Of a DNA stretch of 64,000 nucleotides, positions 41,701-50,502 are shown one piece after another. Each line of letters opens with the position of its first letter. Position 1 is the first letter of the stretch. Source of the DNA: Streptomyces mutabilis. Lineage in GTDB: Bacteria > Actinomycetota > Actinomycetes > Streptomycetales > Streptomycetaceae. The stretch covers positions 124,001-188,000 of the forward strand of contig NZ_BMTT01000009.1 of the NCBI RefSeq assembly GCF_014649815.1. The letters are read 5' to 3'. The notes under the pieces are model-generated. The model saw only the letters and a list, made by a program, of their open reading frames with translations, was not told where the DNA came from and did not search any database. The translations under genes and the position numbers were made by a program.

Positions 41701-42273
41701 GCGGTCCATCCGGGACTGCGTGGCCCAGCCGATCAGCACCATGAAGATCGGTATGAGCGGCAGGGTGCCGACGATGATGGCGGCGGAGACCCAGTCCTCG
41801 GTGACGATACGGGCCAGCACCGCGACCGGTACGACCACAGCGAGCCCCAGCTGGGGCAGGTAGCGCGAGAAATAGTCGTCGAGGGCGTCGACTCCACGCG
41901 TGGCCAGGGCGACCAGCGATCCGGTCCGCTGCCCGCTCAGCCGGCCGGGACCGAGTGCGGTGGCTCGCTCCAACAGCCGGCCGCGCAGCTCCGACTTGAC
42001 CGCCGCGCTGGCCCGGTGCGCGGCCAGTTCGGTGAGCCAGCCGACCAGCGCGCGACCGCAGGCGACAGCCACCAGGAGCATCAGGGGGGTGCGGAGTTCG
42101 GCTGCCGTCATTCCGTGCTGAAAGGCACCCACCACCACCTCGGCGATGAGCATCGCCTGCGCGACGAGCAGTCCGGCCCTGACGGCGCCCAGTACGACGA
42201 CTGCCGTCAGGAAGAGTCGGGTGGCGCGGGCGTACCGCAGGAGACGTGGGTCAATGGGTTTCACGTGAAACAT
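38752..42273 (-). CDS. cydDC: Fused thiol-reductant ABC exporter CydD-CydC
   Basis: 1173 aa, both half-transporters in one chain. First half: six TM helices (about 10-330) and an ATPase with GPSGAGKST, LSAGQRQRLALARAFL and LLLDEPTAALD. A linker (about 545-600) precedes the second half with six more helices and an ATPase with GRSGSGKTT, LSGGQRQRLALARALL and LVLDEPAEHLD. Exports cysteine/glutathione-type thiols needed to assemble cytochrome bd. Third gene of the cyd operon, 71 bp after cydB; GGGAGG precedes the ATG. The first codons, MFHVKP, are read straight from a perfect parS site. Confidence 0.95.
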   Translation of the reverse strand: MFHVKPIDPRLLRYARATRLFLTAVVVLGAVRAGLLVAQAMLIAEVVVGAFQHGMTAAELRTPLMLLVAVACGRALVGWLTELAAHRASAAVKSELRGRLLERATALGPGRLSGQRTGSLVALATRGVDALDDYFSRYLPQLGLAVVVPVAVLARIVTEDWVSAAIIVGTLPLIPIFMVLIGWATQSRMDRQWRLLSRLSGHFLDVVAGLPTLKVFGRAKAQAESIKRITGEYRQATMRTLRITFLSSFALELLATLSVALVAVTIGMRLVHGDMALYDGLVVLVLAPEAYLPLRQVGAQYHAAAEGLAAAEEIFSVLERPVPAAGTGPVPDGGALAFEGVTVRYPGRATDAVTDASFTVEPGETVALVGPSGAGKSTLLSTLLGFVRPTGGRIRVGGADLTDLDLEQWHARVAWVPQHPHLYAGTIAENVRLARPDADDDAVRRALRDADALAFVDALPDGAATVLGEGGSGLSAGQRQRLALARAFLADRPVLLLDEPTAALDGATETEIVAAVRRLAKGRTVLLVVHRPALLEVADRVVRLEETPSRAGATEGADEADGAAPAARRGDVADGLARAALDAPATGTEAGGGVLARVRAMSSARRGRLALALLLSSLALGSAVGLMATSGYLISRASEQPPVLYLMVAVTATRAFGIGRAVFRYAERLVSHDAVLRMLADTRVAVYRRLERLAPAGLRHSRRGDLLSRLVADVDALQDYWLRWLLPAGSAAVVSVASIGFTAWLLPEAGVVLAIGLLAAGAGVPLVTGAVARRAEHRLAPARGVLATRVTDLLTGTAELTVAGALPARAAEARRADGALTRIASRAATATALGDGLTALISGLTVAGAALVGVQAVADGRLAGVAVAVVVLTPLAAFEAVLGLPLAVQYRQRVRRSAERVHEVLDAPMPVREPETPRQAPPSPFPVVIEGLTARHAGQNRDALSGLDLTLAKGRRIAVVGRSGSGKTTLAQVLLRFLDADAGSYTLAGVDAHALAGDDVRRLVGLCAQDAHLFDSSVRENLLLARKGASEDELRDALGRARLLEWAAGLPDGLDTPVGEHGARLSGGQRQRLALARALLADFPVLVLDEPAEHLDLATADALTTDLLAATEGRTTLLITHRLAGLEAVDEVIVLDEGRVVQRGAHAELAAVPGPLRTMAEREAKAEPLVGAR
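42258..42271. other. parS site GTTTCACGTGAAAC (perfect), at the cydDC start codon
   Basis: The palindrome includes the G of the cydDC ATG and codons 2-5. Two further parS-like sequences follow at 42295-42308 and 42317-42330. Confidence 0.85.
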
Positions 42274-42294
42274 GCCCTCCCGTCCGGAGGGTGC

Positions 42295-42308
42295 GTTTCA
42301 CGTGGAAC
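42295..42308. other. parS-like site GTTTCACGTGGAAC (one mismatch)
   Basis: 37 bp from the perfect parS in the cydB-cydDC gap. A third, three-mismatch half-site (CACGTGAAAC) lies at 42321-42330. Confidence 0.65.
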
Positions 42309-42344
42309 AGAAGGCCATGGCACGTGAAACACACCCCGCCGGAC

Positions 42345-43349
42345 TCAGTGCGCGGTTTCGGCGATGTGCTGGGTACCGATCCGCTTGCGGAACACCCAGT
42401 ACGTCCAGCCCTGGTAGAGCAGGACGAGAGGCGTGGCGACCGCGGCCAGCCAGGTCATGATCTTCAGGGTGTAGGCGCTGGACGAGGCGTTGGTGACGGT
42501 GAGGCTCCAGTCCGCGTCGAGCGTGGACGGCATGACATTGGGAAAGAGCGTCAGGAAGAACATCGCCACGGCGGCCACGATGGTGACGCCGGACAGGGCG
42601 AACGACCATCCCTCCCGCCCTGCCTGGTTCGCCGTCAGCGCGACGACCAGGGCGGCAACTGCCACCACGAGGGCCACCAGGCTCTTGCCGTCGCCGCTGG
42701 CGGCCTGTGTCCAGACCAGGAAGGCGAGGGCGAGCACGGCGGCGATCAAACCGACGCGCAGGGCCAGGGTCCGGGCTCGCTCGCGGATCTCACCGACGGT
42801 CTTGAGCGCCGTGAACACCGTTCCGTGGAAGGTGAACAGCGTCAGGGTGACCAGGCCGCCGAGGAGGGCGTACGGGTTGAGCAGGTCCCAGACCGAACCG
42901 ACGTACTCCAGGTCCCGATCGATCTTCACGCCGCGGACGATGTTGCCGAAGGCCACTCCCCAGAGGAACGCCGGAATCAGCGAGGTCCAGAAGACTGCGG
43001 TCTCCCAGTTGCGCTGCCAGCGCTCCTCGGGCCGCTTCACCCGGTACTCGAAGGCGACACCCCGGACGATCAGGCAGACCAGGATGGCCAGCAAGGGGAG
43101 GTAGAAGCCGGAGAAGAGCGTGGCGTACCACTCCGGAAAGGCCGCGAAGGTGGCGCCACCGGCCGTGAGCAGCCACACCTCGTTGCCGTCCCAGACGGGG
43201 CCGATGGTGTTGATCAGAACCCGCTTCTCGGCCCTGTTCCGGGCGAGCAGCTTGGTGAGCACACCGACCCCGAAGTCGAAGCCCTCCAGGAAGAAGTAGC
43301 CGGTCCACAGGACGGCGATCAAGACGAACCAGACGTCGTGCAGTTCCAT
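42345..43349 (-). CDS. cydB: Cytochrome bd ubiquinol/menaquinol oxidase subunit II
   Basis: 334 aa membrane protein with about nine TM helices. Starts MELHDVWFVLIAVLWTGYFFLEGFDFGVG and contains the conserved IGPVWDGNEVWLLTAGGATFAAFPEWYA block. Partner of CydA in the high-affinity terminal oxidase used at low oxygen. 20 bp after cydA in the same operon. ATG start. Confidence 0.96.
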   Translation of the reverse strand: MELHDVWFVLIAVLWTGYFFLEGFDFGVGVLTKLLARNRAEKRVLINTIGPVWDGNEVWLLTAGGATFAAFPEWYATLFSGFYLPLLAILVCLIVRGVAFEYRVKRPEERWQRNWETAVFWTSLIPAFLWGVAFGNIVRGVKIDRDLEYVGSVWDLLNPYALLGGLVTLTLFTFHGTVFTALKTVGEIRERARTLALRVGLIAAVLALAFLVWTQAASGDGKSLVALVVAVAALVVALTANQAGREGWSFALSGVTIVAAVAMFFLTLFPNVMPSTLDADWSLTVTNASSSAYTLKIMTWLAAVATPLVLLYQGWTYWVFRKRIGTQHIAETAH

Positions 43350-43369
43350 GACTGTGCAGCTCCCTCGGC

Positions 43370-44875
43370 CTAGTACGAGAAGGCCATCGGCTTGTCGGCG
43401 TCACGGAGGTCGCCGCCGATCTTCGTGGGCGGGTTGAGGTCGGCTTCACTGAGCTCGGGCGGGCCCGCCTTGACGTATTTGGCGAGCAGCTTGACCTCGA
43501 TGACGGCCAGGACGGCGTACAGCAGGGTGAAGACGGACATCGAGGTGATGACCTCGGCCGTGGAGACGCCGGGGGAGACCGCGTCGCGCGTCTGCATCAC
43601 CCCGTAGACGACCCAGGGCTGACGGCCCATCTCGGTGAAGATCCAGCCCCAGGAGTTGGCGATCAGCGGGAACGCCATCGTCCAGAGCGCCAGGAGCCAG
43701 TACAGACGGCTGAGCCTGGTGCCGAGCGGCTTGCGCAGCAGGACCAGGTGCGGCACCTCGTCCTCCCCGGTCCGCAGGGCCGCCGGCAGCAGGAATCGCT
43801 TCCGCGTCAGCCACAGGCCCAGCAGGCCGAGGGAGAAGGACGCCATACCGAAACCGATCATCCACCGGAAACCCCAGTAGGCGACGGGAACGATGGGCTT
43901 GTAGTCACCGGGACCGAACTTTTCCCGCAGGGCCTCGTTGGTGTCGTTGATGCCGGGCACGTACGAGTCGAAGTCGCTGTGGGCGAGGAAGGACAGCAGC
44001 CCGGGGACCTCCAGGGCGACCTTGTTGTGTCCCTCGTCGACGTCCCCGTAGGCGAAGATGGAGAAGGGCGCCGGTGCCTCGCCGTCCCAGAGGGCCTCGG
44101 CGGCGGCCATCTTCATCGGCTGCTGCTCGTACATGACCTTGCCGAGGGTGTCGCCGCTGACCGCGGTGAGGATGCCACCGACCGCCAGGGTGACGAGGCC
44201 GAGCCGGAGCGAGGTCCGCATCACCGGGATGTGCTTCTTGCGCATCATGTGGAAGGCGGCGATGCCCACCATGAAGGCGCCGCCCGTCAGGAAGGCCGCA
44301 GAAAAGCTGTGGAAAACCTGGTTGAGGGTGGTGTTCTGGGTCAGGACGGCCCAGAAGTCGGTGAGCTCGGCCCGGCCCTTCTCCTCGTTGATCCGGTAGC
44401 CGACGGGGTGCTGCATCCAGGAGTTGGCCGCCAGGATGAAGTACGCCGACAGCAGGGTGCCGATCGAGACCATCCAGATGCAGGCCAGGTGGATCTTCTT
44501 GGGCAGCTTGTCCCAGCCGAAGATCCACAGGCCGATGAAGGTCGACTCGAAGAAGAAAGCGATCAGCGCTTCGAAGGCGAGCGGGGCGCCGAAGACATCG
44601 CCGACGAAGCGGGAGTAGTCGGACCAGTTCATGCCGAACTGGAACTCCTGCACGATGCCGGTGACGACGCCCATGGCGATGTTGATCAGGAAGAGCTTGC
44701 CCCAGAACTTGGTCGCCTTGAGGTACTTCTCCTTCTCGGTGCGCACCCAGGCGGTCTGCAGGCCTGCCGTGAGGGCGGCCAGCGAGATCGTCAGGGGGAC
44801 GAACAGAAAGTGGTAGACGGTCGTGATGCCGAACTGCCAGCGCGCCAGCGTCTCCGGCGCCAGAGCCATGTCCAC
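43370..44875 (-). CDS. cydA: Cytochrome bd quinol oxidase subunit I
   Basis: 501 aa, nine TM helices and three hemes. His22 in TTVYHFLFVPLTI is the heme b595 ligand. The second heme His lies in LNQVFHSFSAAFLTGG (b558). The quinol-binding loop ends with the hallmark GRQPW followed by VVYGVMQTRDAVSPGVS. The Q-loop is of the short type seen in actinobacteria. GTG start with AGGAG about 9 nt upstream. First gene of cydA-cydB-cydDC; a Rex operator lies upstream. Confidence 0.96.
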   Translation of the reverse strand: MDMALAPETLARWQFGITTVYHFLFVPLTISLAALTAGLQTAWVRTEKEKYLKATKFWGKLFLINIAMGVVTGIVQEFQFGMNWSDYSRFVGDVFGAPLAFEALIAFFFESTFIGLWIFGWDKLPKKIHLACIWMVSIGTLLSAYFILAANSWMQHPVGYRINEEKGRAELTDFWAVLTQNTTLNQVFHSFSAAFLTGGAFMVGIAAFHMMRKKHIPVMRTSLRLGLVTLAVGGILTAVSGDTLGKVMYEQQPMKMAAAEALWDGEAPAPFSIFAYGDVDEGHNKVALEVPGLLSFLAHSDFDSYVPGINDTNEALREKFGPGDYKPIVPVAYWGFRWMIGFGMASFSLGLLGLWLTRKRFLLPAALRTGEDEVPHLVLLRKPLGTRLSRLYWLLALWTMAFPLIANSWGWIFTEMGRQPWVVYGVMQTRDAVSPGVSTAEVITSMSVFTLLYAVLAVIEVKLLAKYVKAGPPELSEADLNPPTKIGGDLRDADKPMAFSY

Positions 44876-44963
44876 GTCGTCACTCTCCTTGCATCGCCAC
44901 TCGCCGTGGTTGGCGGCAGTTTGTGCGTGTATGTCACACCTAACTCGGGCGCAACCGGCACGC

Positions 44964-44981
44964 TTGTGAACGCGTTCACAT
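44964..44981. promoter_or_regulatory. Rex operator (ROP) of the cyd operon
   Basis: TTGTGAACGCGTTCACAT matches the streptomycete Rex site TTGTGAA-N4-TTCACAA at 13 of 14 defined bases. A second TTCACAA half-site follows at 44981-44987. It lies about 90 bp upstream of the cydA start. Rex represses when NADH is low, so the operon would be induced under oxygen limitation, as established for S. coelicolor cydABCD. Confidence 0.9.
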
Positions 44982-45232
44982 TCACAAGCAATTATGACCT
45001 ACAGCTTTTCGACACCGGAAGGGGGGTCCCCTGTGACGTCAACCCCATGGCGAAAACATCTACATACTGTTGAATCCGCCGCACGGAGATCCGTATCTCA
45101 TGGCCTGCGGGCCACCTCACCGCAGCACTCGACGGCACCCCGACCGTGCAGGCGCTCGCCCTAGGAGGCCCTGTCGATCACCGCATACGCTCACACGTGG
45201 GGATAAGAGGTGCACTCCTCCAAGGTGTGTCG

Positions 45233-45246
45233 GTTTCACGTGAAAC
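45233..45246. other. parS site GTTTCACGTGAAAC (perfect)
   Basis: Exact ParB site in the intergenic region between cydA and hisC. Confidence 0.85.
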
Positions 45247-45536
45247 GGACGCCCGGCAGGTTGTGGTGCCGGGCACGGTCACCTTCTGGACCGACGGCGA
45301 TGCCCCGGCGCTTCCCCTACAGGCCCATGCCGATTTCGCGAGGCGCCGAGCGCCGCCTCGCGAGCCCCTGCGACGTCCTCGGCCGCCTCGACGACAACCC
45401 GCGGCTCCTGGCAACGGTGCGCCACGGCGGCCCGCTACGCGTCGAGCGCGTCGACGCACAGCGGGCCGCCCCTCCCATTGCTACGACCCTGCGGTAGGCG
45501 CACACAACCGCCCGGCGGCGAGCGCGCTGCAGCCGC
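45247..45536. other. Gap between cydA promoter and hisC with a possible degenerate ORF
   Basis: Plus-strand frames here show short stretches with protein-like composition in different frames: GTVTFWTDGDAPALPLQAHA in one, then ERRLASPCDVLGRLDDNPRL up to RVERVDAQ in another. That pattern could be a frameshifted remnant or chance. I recognise no family and make no gene call. No terminator for hisC is obvious. Confidence 0.35.
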
Positions 45537-46616
45537 CTACAGCTCCTTGCGGAACGCCTCCGCCACCTTCAGGAAGATGTCGTTCGCTTCGCTCTCTCCG
45601 ACCGTCACCCGCACACCCTCACCCGGGAACGGCCTGATGACCACGCCGGCCTGCTCGCACGCGTCCGCGAACGCGACCGTGCGTTCCCCCAGCCGCAGCC
45701 ACACGAAGTTCGCCTGGGTCTCCGGCACCGTCCAACCCTGCGCGCACAGTGCGTCGACCACGCGCGTGCGCTCGCACACGAGCGAACCGACCCGGCCGAT
45801 CAGTTCGTCCTCGGCACGCAACGACGCGATCGCCGCCTCCTGCGCGATCTGGCTCACGCCGAAGGGCACCGCGGTCTTCCGCAGCGCCGCAGCCACCGGC
45901 TCGTGGGCGATCGCGAATCCGACCCGCAGGCCGGCGAGGCCGTACGCCTTCGAGAAGGTCCGCAGCACGCAGACGTTGGGCCGCTCGCGGTACAGCTCAC
46001 AGCCGTCCGGCACCTCGGGGTTGCGGATGAACTCTCGGTAGGCCTCGTCGAGGACCACCAGCACATCACTGGGCACCCGGTCCAGGAAGCGCTCCAGTTC
46101 GGCCCGCCGAACCACCGTGCCTGTCGGGTTGTTCGGGTTGCAGACGAAGATCAGCCGGGTCCGGTCGGTGATCGCGGCCGCCATCGCGTCCAAGTCGTGC
46201 ACATCACCCGGGGTGAGAGGCACCTGCACCGAGGTCGCGCCACTGATCTGCGTGATGATCGGGTACGCCTCGAACGAGCGCCAGGCGTAGATCACCTCGT
46301 CGCCCGGCCCCGAGGTCGCCTGGATCAGCTGCTGTGCCACACCGACCGAACCGGTACCGGTGGCCAGGTGGGAGAGGGGCACACCGAAACGGCCCGAAAG
46401 CTCGCTCATCAGGGACGTACAGGCCATGTCCGGGTACCGGTTGAAGGACGAGGCCGTGGCCGTCACCGTTTCCATCACGCCCGGCAAGGGCGGGTAAGGA
46501 TTCTCGTTGGAGGACAGCTTGTAGGCCTCCGGACCGTCGGCCGCGGCGGGCTTGCCCGGCTTGTAGGTGGGAATCCCTTCCAGCTCGGGGCGCAGCTTGG
46601 GGCTCGTCTCGCTCAC
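45537..46616 (-). CDS. hisC: Histidinol-phosphate aminotransferase (HisC-like)
   Basis: 359 aa class I/II aminotransferase using PLP. Markers are [16 protein letters not shown] near the N-terminus, [19 protein letters not shown] and the PLP Lys in [16 protein letters not shown], with closing Arg segments. Converts imidazole acetol phosphate to histidinol phosphate; in actinobacteria this second HisC-type copy, outside the his operon, may act as an aromatic aminotransferase (Pat) in phenylalanine synthesis. I choose the GTG at 46616 because AGGAGG lies 6 nt upstream; the ATG at 46646 has none. Divergent from the LacI regulator. Confidence 0.9.
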   Translation of the reverse strand: MSETSPKLRPELEGIPTYKPGKPAAADGPEAYKLSSNENPYPPLPGVMETVTATASSFNRYPDMACTSLMSELSGRFGVPLSHLATGTGSVGVAQQLIQATSGPGDEVIYAWRSFEAYPIITQISGATSVQVPLTPGDVHDLDAMAAAITDRTRLIFVCNPNNPTGTVVRRAELERFLDRVPSDVLVVLDEAYREFIRNPEVPDGCELYRERPNVCVLRTFSKAYGLAGLRVGFAIAHEPVAAALRKTAVPFGVSQIAQEAAIASLRAEDELIGRVGSLVCERTRVVDALCAQGWTVPETQANFVWLRLGERTVAFADACEQAGVVIRPFPGEGVRVTVGESEANDIFLKVAEAFRKEL

Positions 46617-47017
46617 CGCAGTCCTCCTCATGACCACCACCGGCATCGAATACTTCTCACCTTAAGAGGATTCGGCGCCGCTGCGTATAGGCGAGGGCAG
46701 ACCTCATCCGCCACACTGGCATCAGGGGCATCAGGACGCGAAGGCGCACGATCCGGGGGGCGCGCCGAACATATATCTACGCGCCGGTGGCTCGCGCCGT
46801 GGCGCGCATCCCTCGTGCAGGTGAGTTGAGACCTCTTCGCAACATCGACCACAGGACAGGCTTCCAGTCGTCGGCACGTCAGATACTGGGGACGGCGTCG
46901 CCAACCAGCGCGAAATCCAAGGCGGTCAGCTCCCGATGATCTTGCAGAAACGTGACTGTCAACGCGTGCATATGCGTCCGCCCTACCCCGCCCCATGAGC
47001 CCTACTATCGGCTCGCC
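46617..47017. other. Divergent promoter region between hisC and the LacI regulator
   Basis: About 400 bp without a convincing gene. A 9-bp direct repeat GGCATCAGG occurs twice near 46720-46740. A TACTAT -10 candidate lies 9 nt before the regulator ATG. No LacI-type symmetrical operator was recognised. Confidence 0.4.
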
Positions 47018-48130
47018 ATGACAGCAGCAGGGAAGCACCAGGTGAGCCGCGCGGAAACCTCACGTCGAGGCAGCCGGCCGGGCCGGGCGGGCATCAGGGA
47101 CGTGGCCGCCGCCGCCGGAGTATCCATCACAACCGTCTCCGACGCCCTCAACGGCAAGGGCCGACTCCCGGATGCCACCCGGCGCCATGTGCGCGAGGTC
47201 GCGGACCGACTGGGCTACCGGCCCTCGGCCGCCGCCCGCACGCTGCGCACCGGCAAGTCCGGACTCATCGGCCTGACCGTGACGACGTACGGAAATGAAC
47301 CTTTCACCTTCACCGAGTTCGCGTACTTCGCCGAGATGGCTCGCGCCGCCACATCCGCCGCGCTCGCCCGGGGCTACGCACTCGTCATCCTCCCGGCGAC
47401 CTCCCGTCACGACGTGTGGTCCAACGTCGCGCTCGACGGCACGGTCGTCATCGATCCCTCCGACCACGACCCGGTCGTCAGCGAACTCGTACGCCAGGGT
47501 TTACCGGTCGTCTCCGACGGCCGCCCGGCCGGCACGCTCCCCGTCACCGCCTGGGTCGACAACGACCACGAGGCCGCGGTGCTCGGCATCCTCGACCACC
47601 TCGCCGACGCCGGCGCCCGCCGGATCGGCCTGCTCACCGGCACCACCACCGACACGTACACGCACCTGTCGACCACCGCCTACCTGCGCTGGTGCGAACG
47701 CGTCGGTCAGGATCCCGTCTACGAGGCCTACCCGGCACACGATCCGTGCGCCGGGGCCGTCGCCGCCGACCGGCTGCTCGCCCGACCCGACCGACCCGAC
47801 GCCGTGTACGGCCTGTTCGACCCGAACGGCACCGACCTGCTCGCCGCCGCCCGCCGCTACGGACTGCGCGTCCCGGAGGACCTGCTGCTGGTCTGCTGCA
47901 GCGAGTCCACCGTGTACGCCAGCACCGAGCCGCCCATCACCACGCTGTCGCTGAAGCCCCGACGTATCGGTACGGCGGTGATCCAGGTCCTGATCGACGC
48001 CATCGAAGGGCTCGCGTCGGACCAGCCGGTCGAGCAGGTGATACCGACGGAGCTGATCGTGCGCACGTCGTCGCAGCGCCGCCCGCCCCGGACCACGGTC
48101 AGCCCGCCGAGGTCGCCCGAGCGCGAGTAG
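47018..48130 (+). CDS. LacI-family transcriptional regulator
   Basis: 370 aa. The N-terminal helix-turn-helix and hinge helix occupy about 25-80 (GIRDVAAAAGVSITTVSDALNGKGRLPDATRRHVREVADRLGYRPSAAART). The periplasmic-binding-protein-like effector/dimerisation domain covers about 90-350. The effector pocket shows no clear sugar signature. The ATG at 47018 follows a TACTAT -10 element at leaderless-like distance. Codon 162 is TTA (47501-47503), so its translation should depend on the bldA leucyl-tRNA and the protein should appear late in development. Target genes are unknown; no sugar operon is adjacent. Confidence 0.9.
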   Translation: MTAAGKHQVSRAETSRRGSRPGRAGIRDVAAAAGVSITTVSDALNGKGRLPDATRRHVREVADRLGYRPSAAARTLRTGKSGLIGLTVTTYGNEPFTFTEFAYFAEMARAATSAALARGYALVILPATSRHDVWSNVALDGTVVIDPSDHDPVVSELVRQGLPVVSDGRPAGTLPVTAWVDNDHEAAVLGILDHLADAGARRIGLLTGTTTDTYTHLSTTAYLRWCERVGQDPVYEAYPAHDPCAGAVAADRLLARPDRPDAVYGLFDPNGTDLLAAARRYGLRVPEDLLLVCCSESTVYASTEPPITTLSLKPRRIGTAVIQVLIDAIEGLASDQPVEQVIPTELIVRTSSQRRPPRTTVSPPRSPERE

Positions 48131-48347
48131 GGTCGTGTCCGGAGCGCGGTCGTGCCGCTGTCGCACACGGGCGAAGCCGGGCCCAATCGGGGCGAAAGCC
48201 GCGGTGAACCGGAGTCCTGTTCTGATTCACCACCCCTGGGTCATCACACAGCGCGATCCGCATTCCTATGATGGGCCCACACACCGCGGGCCGCTGCGAC
48301 CAGGCAGTCCGAAGCGGTGCAGATGCGGCGCGATGGTGGAGGGGTCG

Positions 48348-49439
48348 ATGACTCAGGGGGCCGGTCAGGGACCCGAGGTGCAGCGGACGGCGACGGTGCG
48401 CGACTTCCGGGTGCCCGCTTACGTCCATGAGACCGCTCCGTACGCCGTCCCCGGGACGCAGGCCAGCGAAGGCGCGCCACCCTCCGAGGAGGGGTACGAG
48501 GAGGTCCTGCCGGAGGGGTACACACCCACCCAGCGGGATCTGCCCGTCATCCGTCGGGGTGACACGGTCCAGGTGACCGTCGACCCCGAGCCGGTTCAGG
48601 TGGCGCAGCCCGCCACGGGTCAGGGCCCGCTGTTCGTGGTCGGCGACGTGCACGGCTACCTCGACGAACTGGTGGCCGCCCTGCAGGAGAAGGGCCTCAT
48701 CGACGCCGCCGGCCAGTGGTGCGCCGGCACCACGCGGCTTTGGTTCCTCGGCGATTTCACGGACCGCGGCCCCGACGGCATCGGCGTCATCGACCTCGTG
48801 ATGCGACTGTCCGCCGAGGCCGCCGCGGCCGGCGGCTACTGCAAGGCGCTCATGGGCAACCACGAGCTGCTGCTGCTGGGCGCCAAACGATTCGGTGACA
48901 CGCCCGTCAACTCCGGCGCCGGCACCGCCACCTTCCAGGCCGCCTGGCTGCTGAACGGCGGCCAGAAGACCGACATGGACCGCCTCCAGGACCACCATCT
49001 GCAGTGGATGGCCCGCCTCGACGCCATGGAAGAGGTCGACGGCCATCTCCTGGTCCACTCGGACGCCACCACTTACCTGGACTACGGCCGCTCCATCGAG
49101 GAGGTCAACGACACCGTCCGCGAGACGCTCACGCGCAACGACGCGGAAGAGGTGTGGGACCTGTTCCGCAAGTTCACCAAGCGCTTCTCCTTCCGCGACG
49201 AGGGCGGTGCCGACGCCGTGCGGTCCCTGCTGGATACGTACGGTGGCACCCGGATCGTTCACGGCCACAGCCCTATCCCCTATCTGCTGGGCGAGGTCGG
49301 CTCCGAGGACGGTGAGGACGACACCCGTACCGCGGTCGAAGGACCTCACATCTACGCGGACGGGCTGGCCATCGCGATGGACGGCGGCGTGACCATGGCC
49401 GGAAAGCTGCTGGTCCAGCAACTTCCGCTGGAGGCCTGA
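48348..49439 (+). CDS. Metallophosphoesterase, PPP-family type
   Basis: 363 aa cytoplasmic protein. The first 85 residues are hydrophilic and variable. The calcineurin-like domain (about 88-360) has all metal and phosphate motifs: VVGDVHGYLDEL, FLGDFTDRGPDG, LMGNHELLLLG, VHSDAT and VHGHSPIPYLLG. It may be a serine/threonine protein phosphatase or a small-molecule (for example dinucleoside polyphosphate) hydrolase. Start ATG with GGAGGGG upstream. Confidence 0.9.
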   Translation: MTQGAGQGPEVQRTATVRDFRVPAYVHETAPYAVPGTQASEGAPPSEEGYEEVLPEGYTPTQRDLPVIRRGDTVQVTVDPEPVQVAQPATGQGPLFVVGDVHGYLDELVAALQEKGLIDAAGQWCAGTTRLWFLGDFTDRGPDGIGVIDLVMRLSAEAAAAGGYCKALMGNHELLLLGAKRFGDTPVNSGAGTATFQAAWLLNGGQKTDMDRLQDHHLQWMARLDAMEEVDGHLLVHSDATTYLDYGRSIEEVNDTVRETLTRNDAEEVWDLFRKFTKRFSFRDEGGADAVRSLLDTYGGTRIVHGHSPIPYLLGEVGSEDGEDDTRTAVEGPHIYADGLAIAMDGGVTMAGKLLVQQLPLEA

Positions 49440-49621
49440 CCGTTCATCGGACGGTCTTTTCCGCGGCGGCTTCCGTACGGGTCGACACCCAATTTCTGGA
49501 AATCCCCTGTCACCCCCCACCGTCACCGCTCTACCATCGGCTTATCCGTAGCAGGCTCCCCTCCGTTTCTGCCCGACGGCTCGTTGGCATGCGAGCCCCA
49601 AGCCCTACGGAGCATCGGGGG

Positions 49622-50488
49622 ATGCACATGAACAGCGTTCCGCAGCACCTGCCGAACGAGGACCGCCAGGAGTACGAGCGGGTCCTCGACGAGGTGCTGC
49701 GCTCCGCACCACGTCGCCCGGAGCTGGCCGCTGTCGGACAGCGGCTCAACTCCGAACAACTGCGCACCATGGCACTCAACGCCACCGCCCTCATCACCGC
49801 GGCGGCCACGACCGAGTACCAGCACTACGTCAAGGTCCGGGAGGAACTGCGCCATCCGGCGCCGTCCGCCCAGGCACCGGCCACGCGCGAGTCCGGCTCC
49901 GAGGAGCAGACCACGGGCGCGGCAGGGCTCGCCGCCACCATGGGTGAGGTCGCCGAGGCGACCGGCGCGGGGGCCGTGGCCGTCGTCGCCGTCCTGGCGC
50001 CCGTCCTGGCCGGCACCGCCGCGGCGATCTTCCTGCTCGTCGGTTACCTCCTGCAGATGCTCGACCCGGGGCAGGCCTTCGCGCAGACCATGCTCACCAC
50101 CGGATGGGTGTTCGGCGCCGTGACCGCGGTGGCGGTCCTCGTCGCCGCGGTGGGCCTGCTGCTCACCGCGCTGCGCAACCGCCCCTTCGCCGAGTCCGGC
50201 TTCCACGGCGAACTCGACGATGCAGTGGTCCGGGCCAGGAATGCCTGGCTCGATGCCCTGCTCGAGCGGGGCATCCTGCCGTTCCTGCGGGAGGCACTCG
50301 CCGATCCGGGCACCGCGGCGCTGCACACGGGACCGACGGCACCCACGAGCCGCATGCCGCACCTCGGCTACGGCCGCCCGGGGTTCACGAGCCCCGGAGA
50401 GGGCCCCGCCACCGGCCCGCGTCCGAGCTACTCCAGCCCGGACTACAGCAGCCCGGACTTCGGCGGCCCGGAGCACCGGCCCGAGTAG
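49622..50488 (+). CDS. Membrane protein with two TM helices and Ser/Pro-rich tail
   Basis: 288 aa. The N-terminal ~95 residues are helical and cytoplasmic. An Ala/Gly-rich segment precedes TM1 (AVAVVAVLAPVLAGTAAAIFLLVGYLL) and TM2 (VFGAVTAVAVLVAAVGLLLTAL). A further helical part (GELDDAVVRARNAWLDALLERGILPFLREAL) and a low-complexity tail with YSSPDYSSPDFGGP repeats end the protein. Streptomycete family of unknown function. The start is ATG 49622 or 49628; both are close to a G-rich site. Convergent with thiC. Confidence 0.75.
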   Translation: MHMNSVPQHLPNEDRQEYERVLDEVLRSAPRRPELAAVGQRLNSEQLRTMALNATALITAAATTEYQHYVKVREELRHPAPSAQAPATRESGSEEQTTGAAGLAATMGEVAEATGAGAVAVVAVLAPVLAGTAAAIFLLVGYLLQMLDPGQAFAQTMLTTGWVFGAVTAVAVLVAAVGLLLTALRNRPFAESGFHGELDDAVVRARNAWLDALLERGILPFLREALADPGTAALHTGPTAPTSRMPHLGYGRPGFTSPGEGPATGPRPSYSSPDYSSPDFGGPEHRPE

Positions 50489-50502
50489 TCACCGCCCGGG
50501 CT

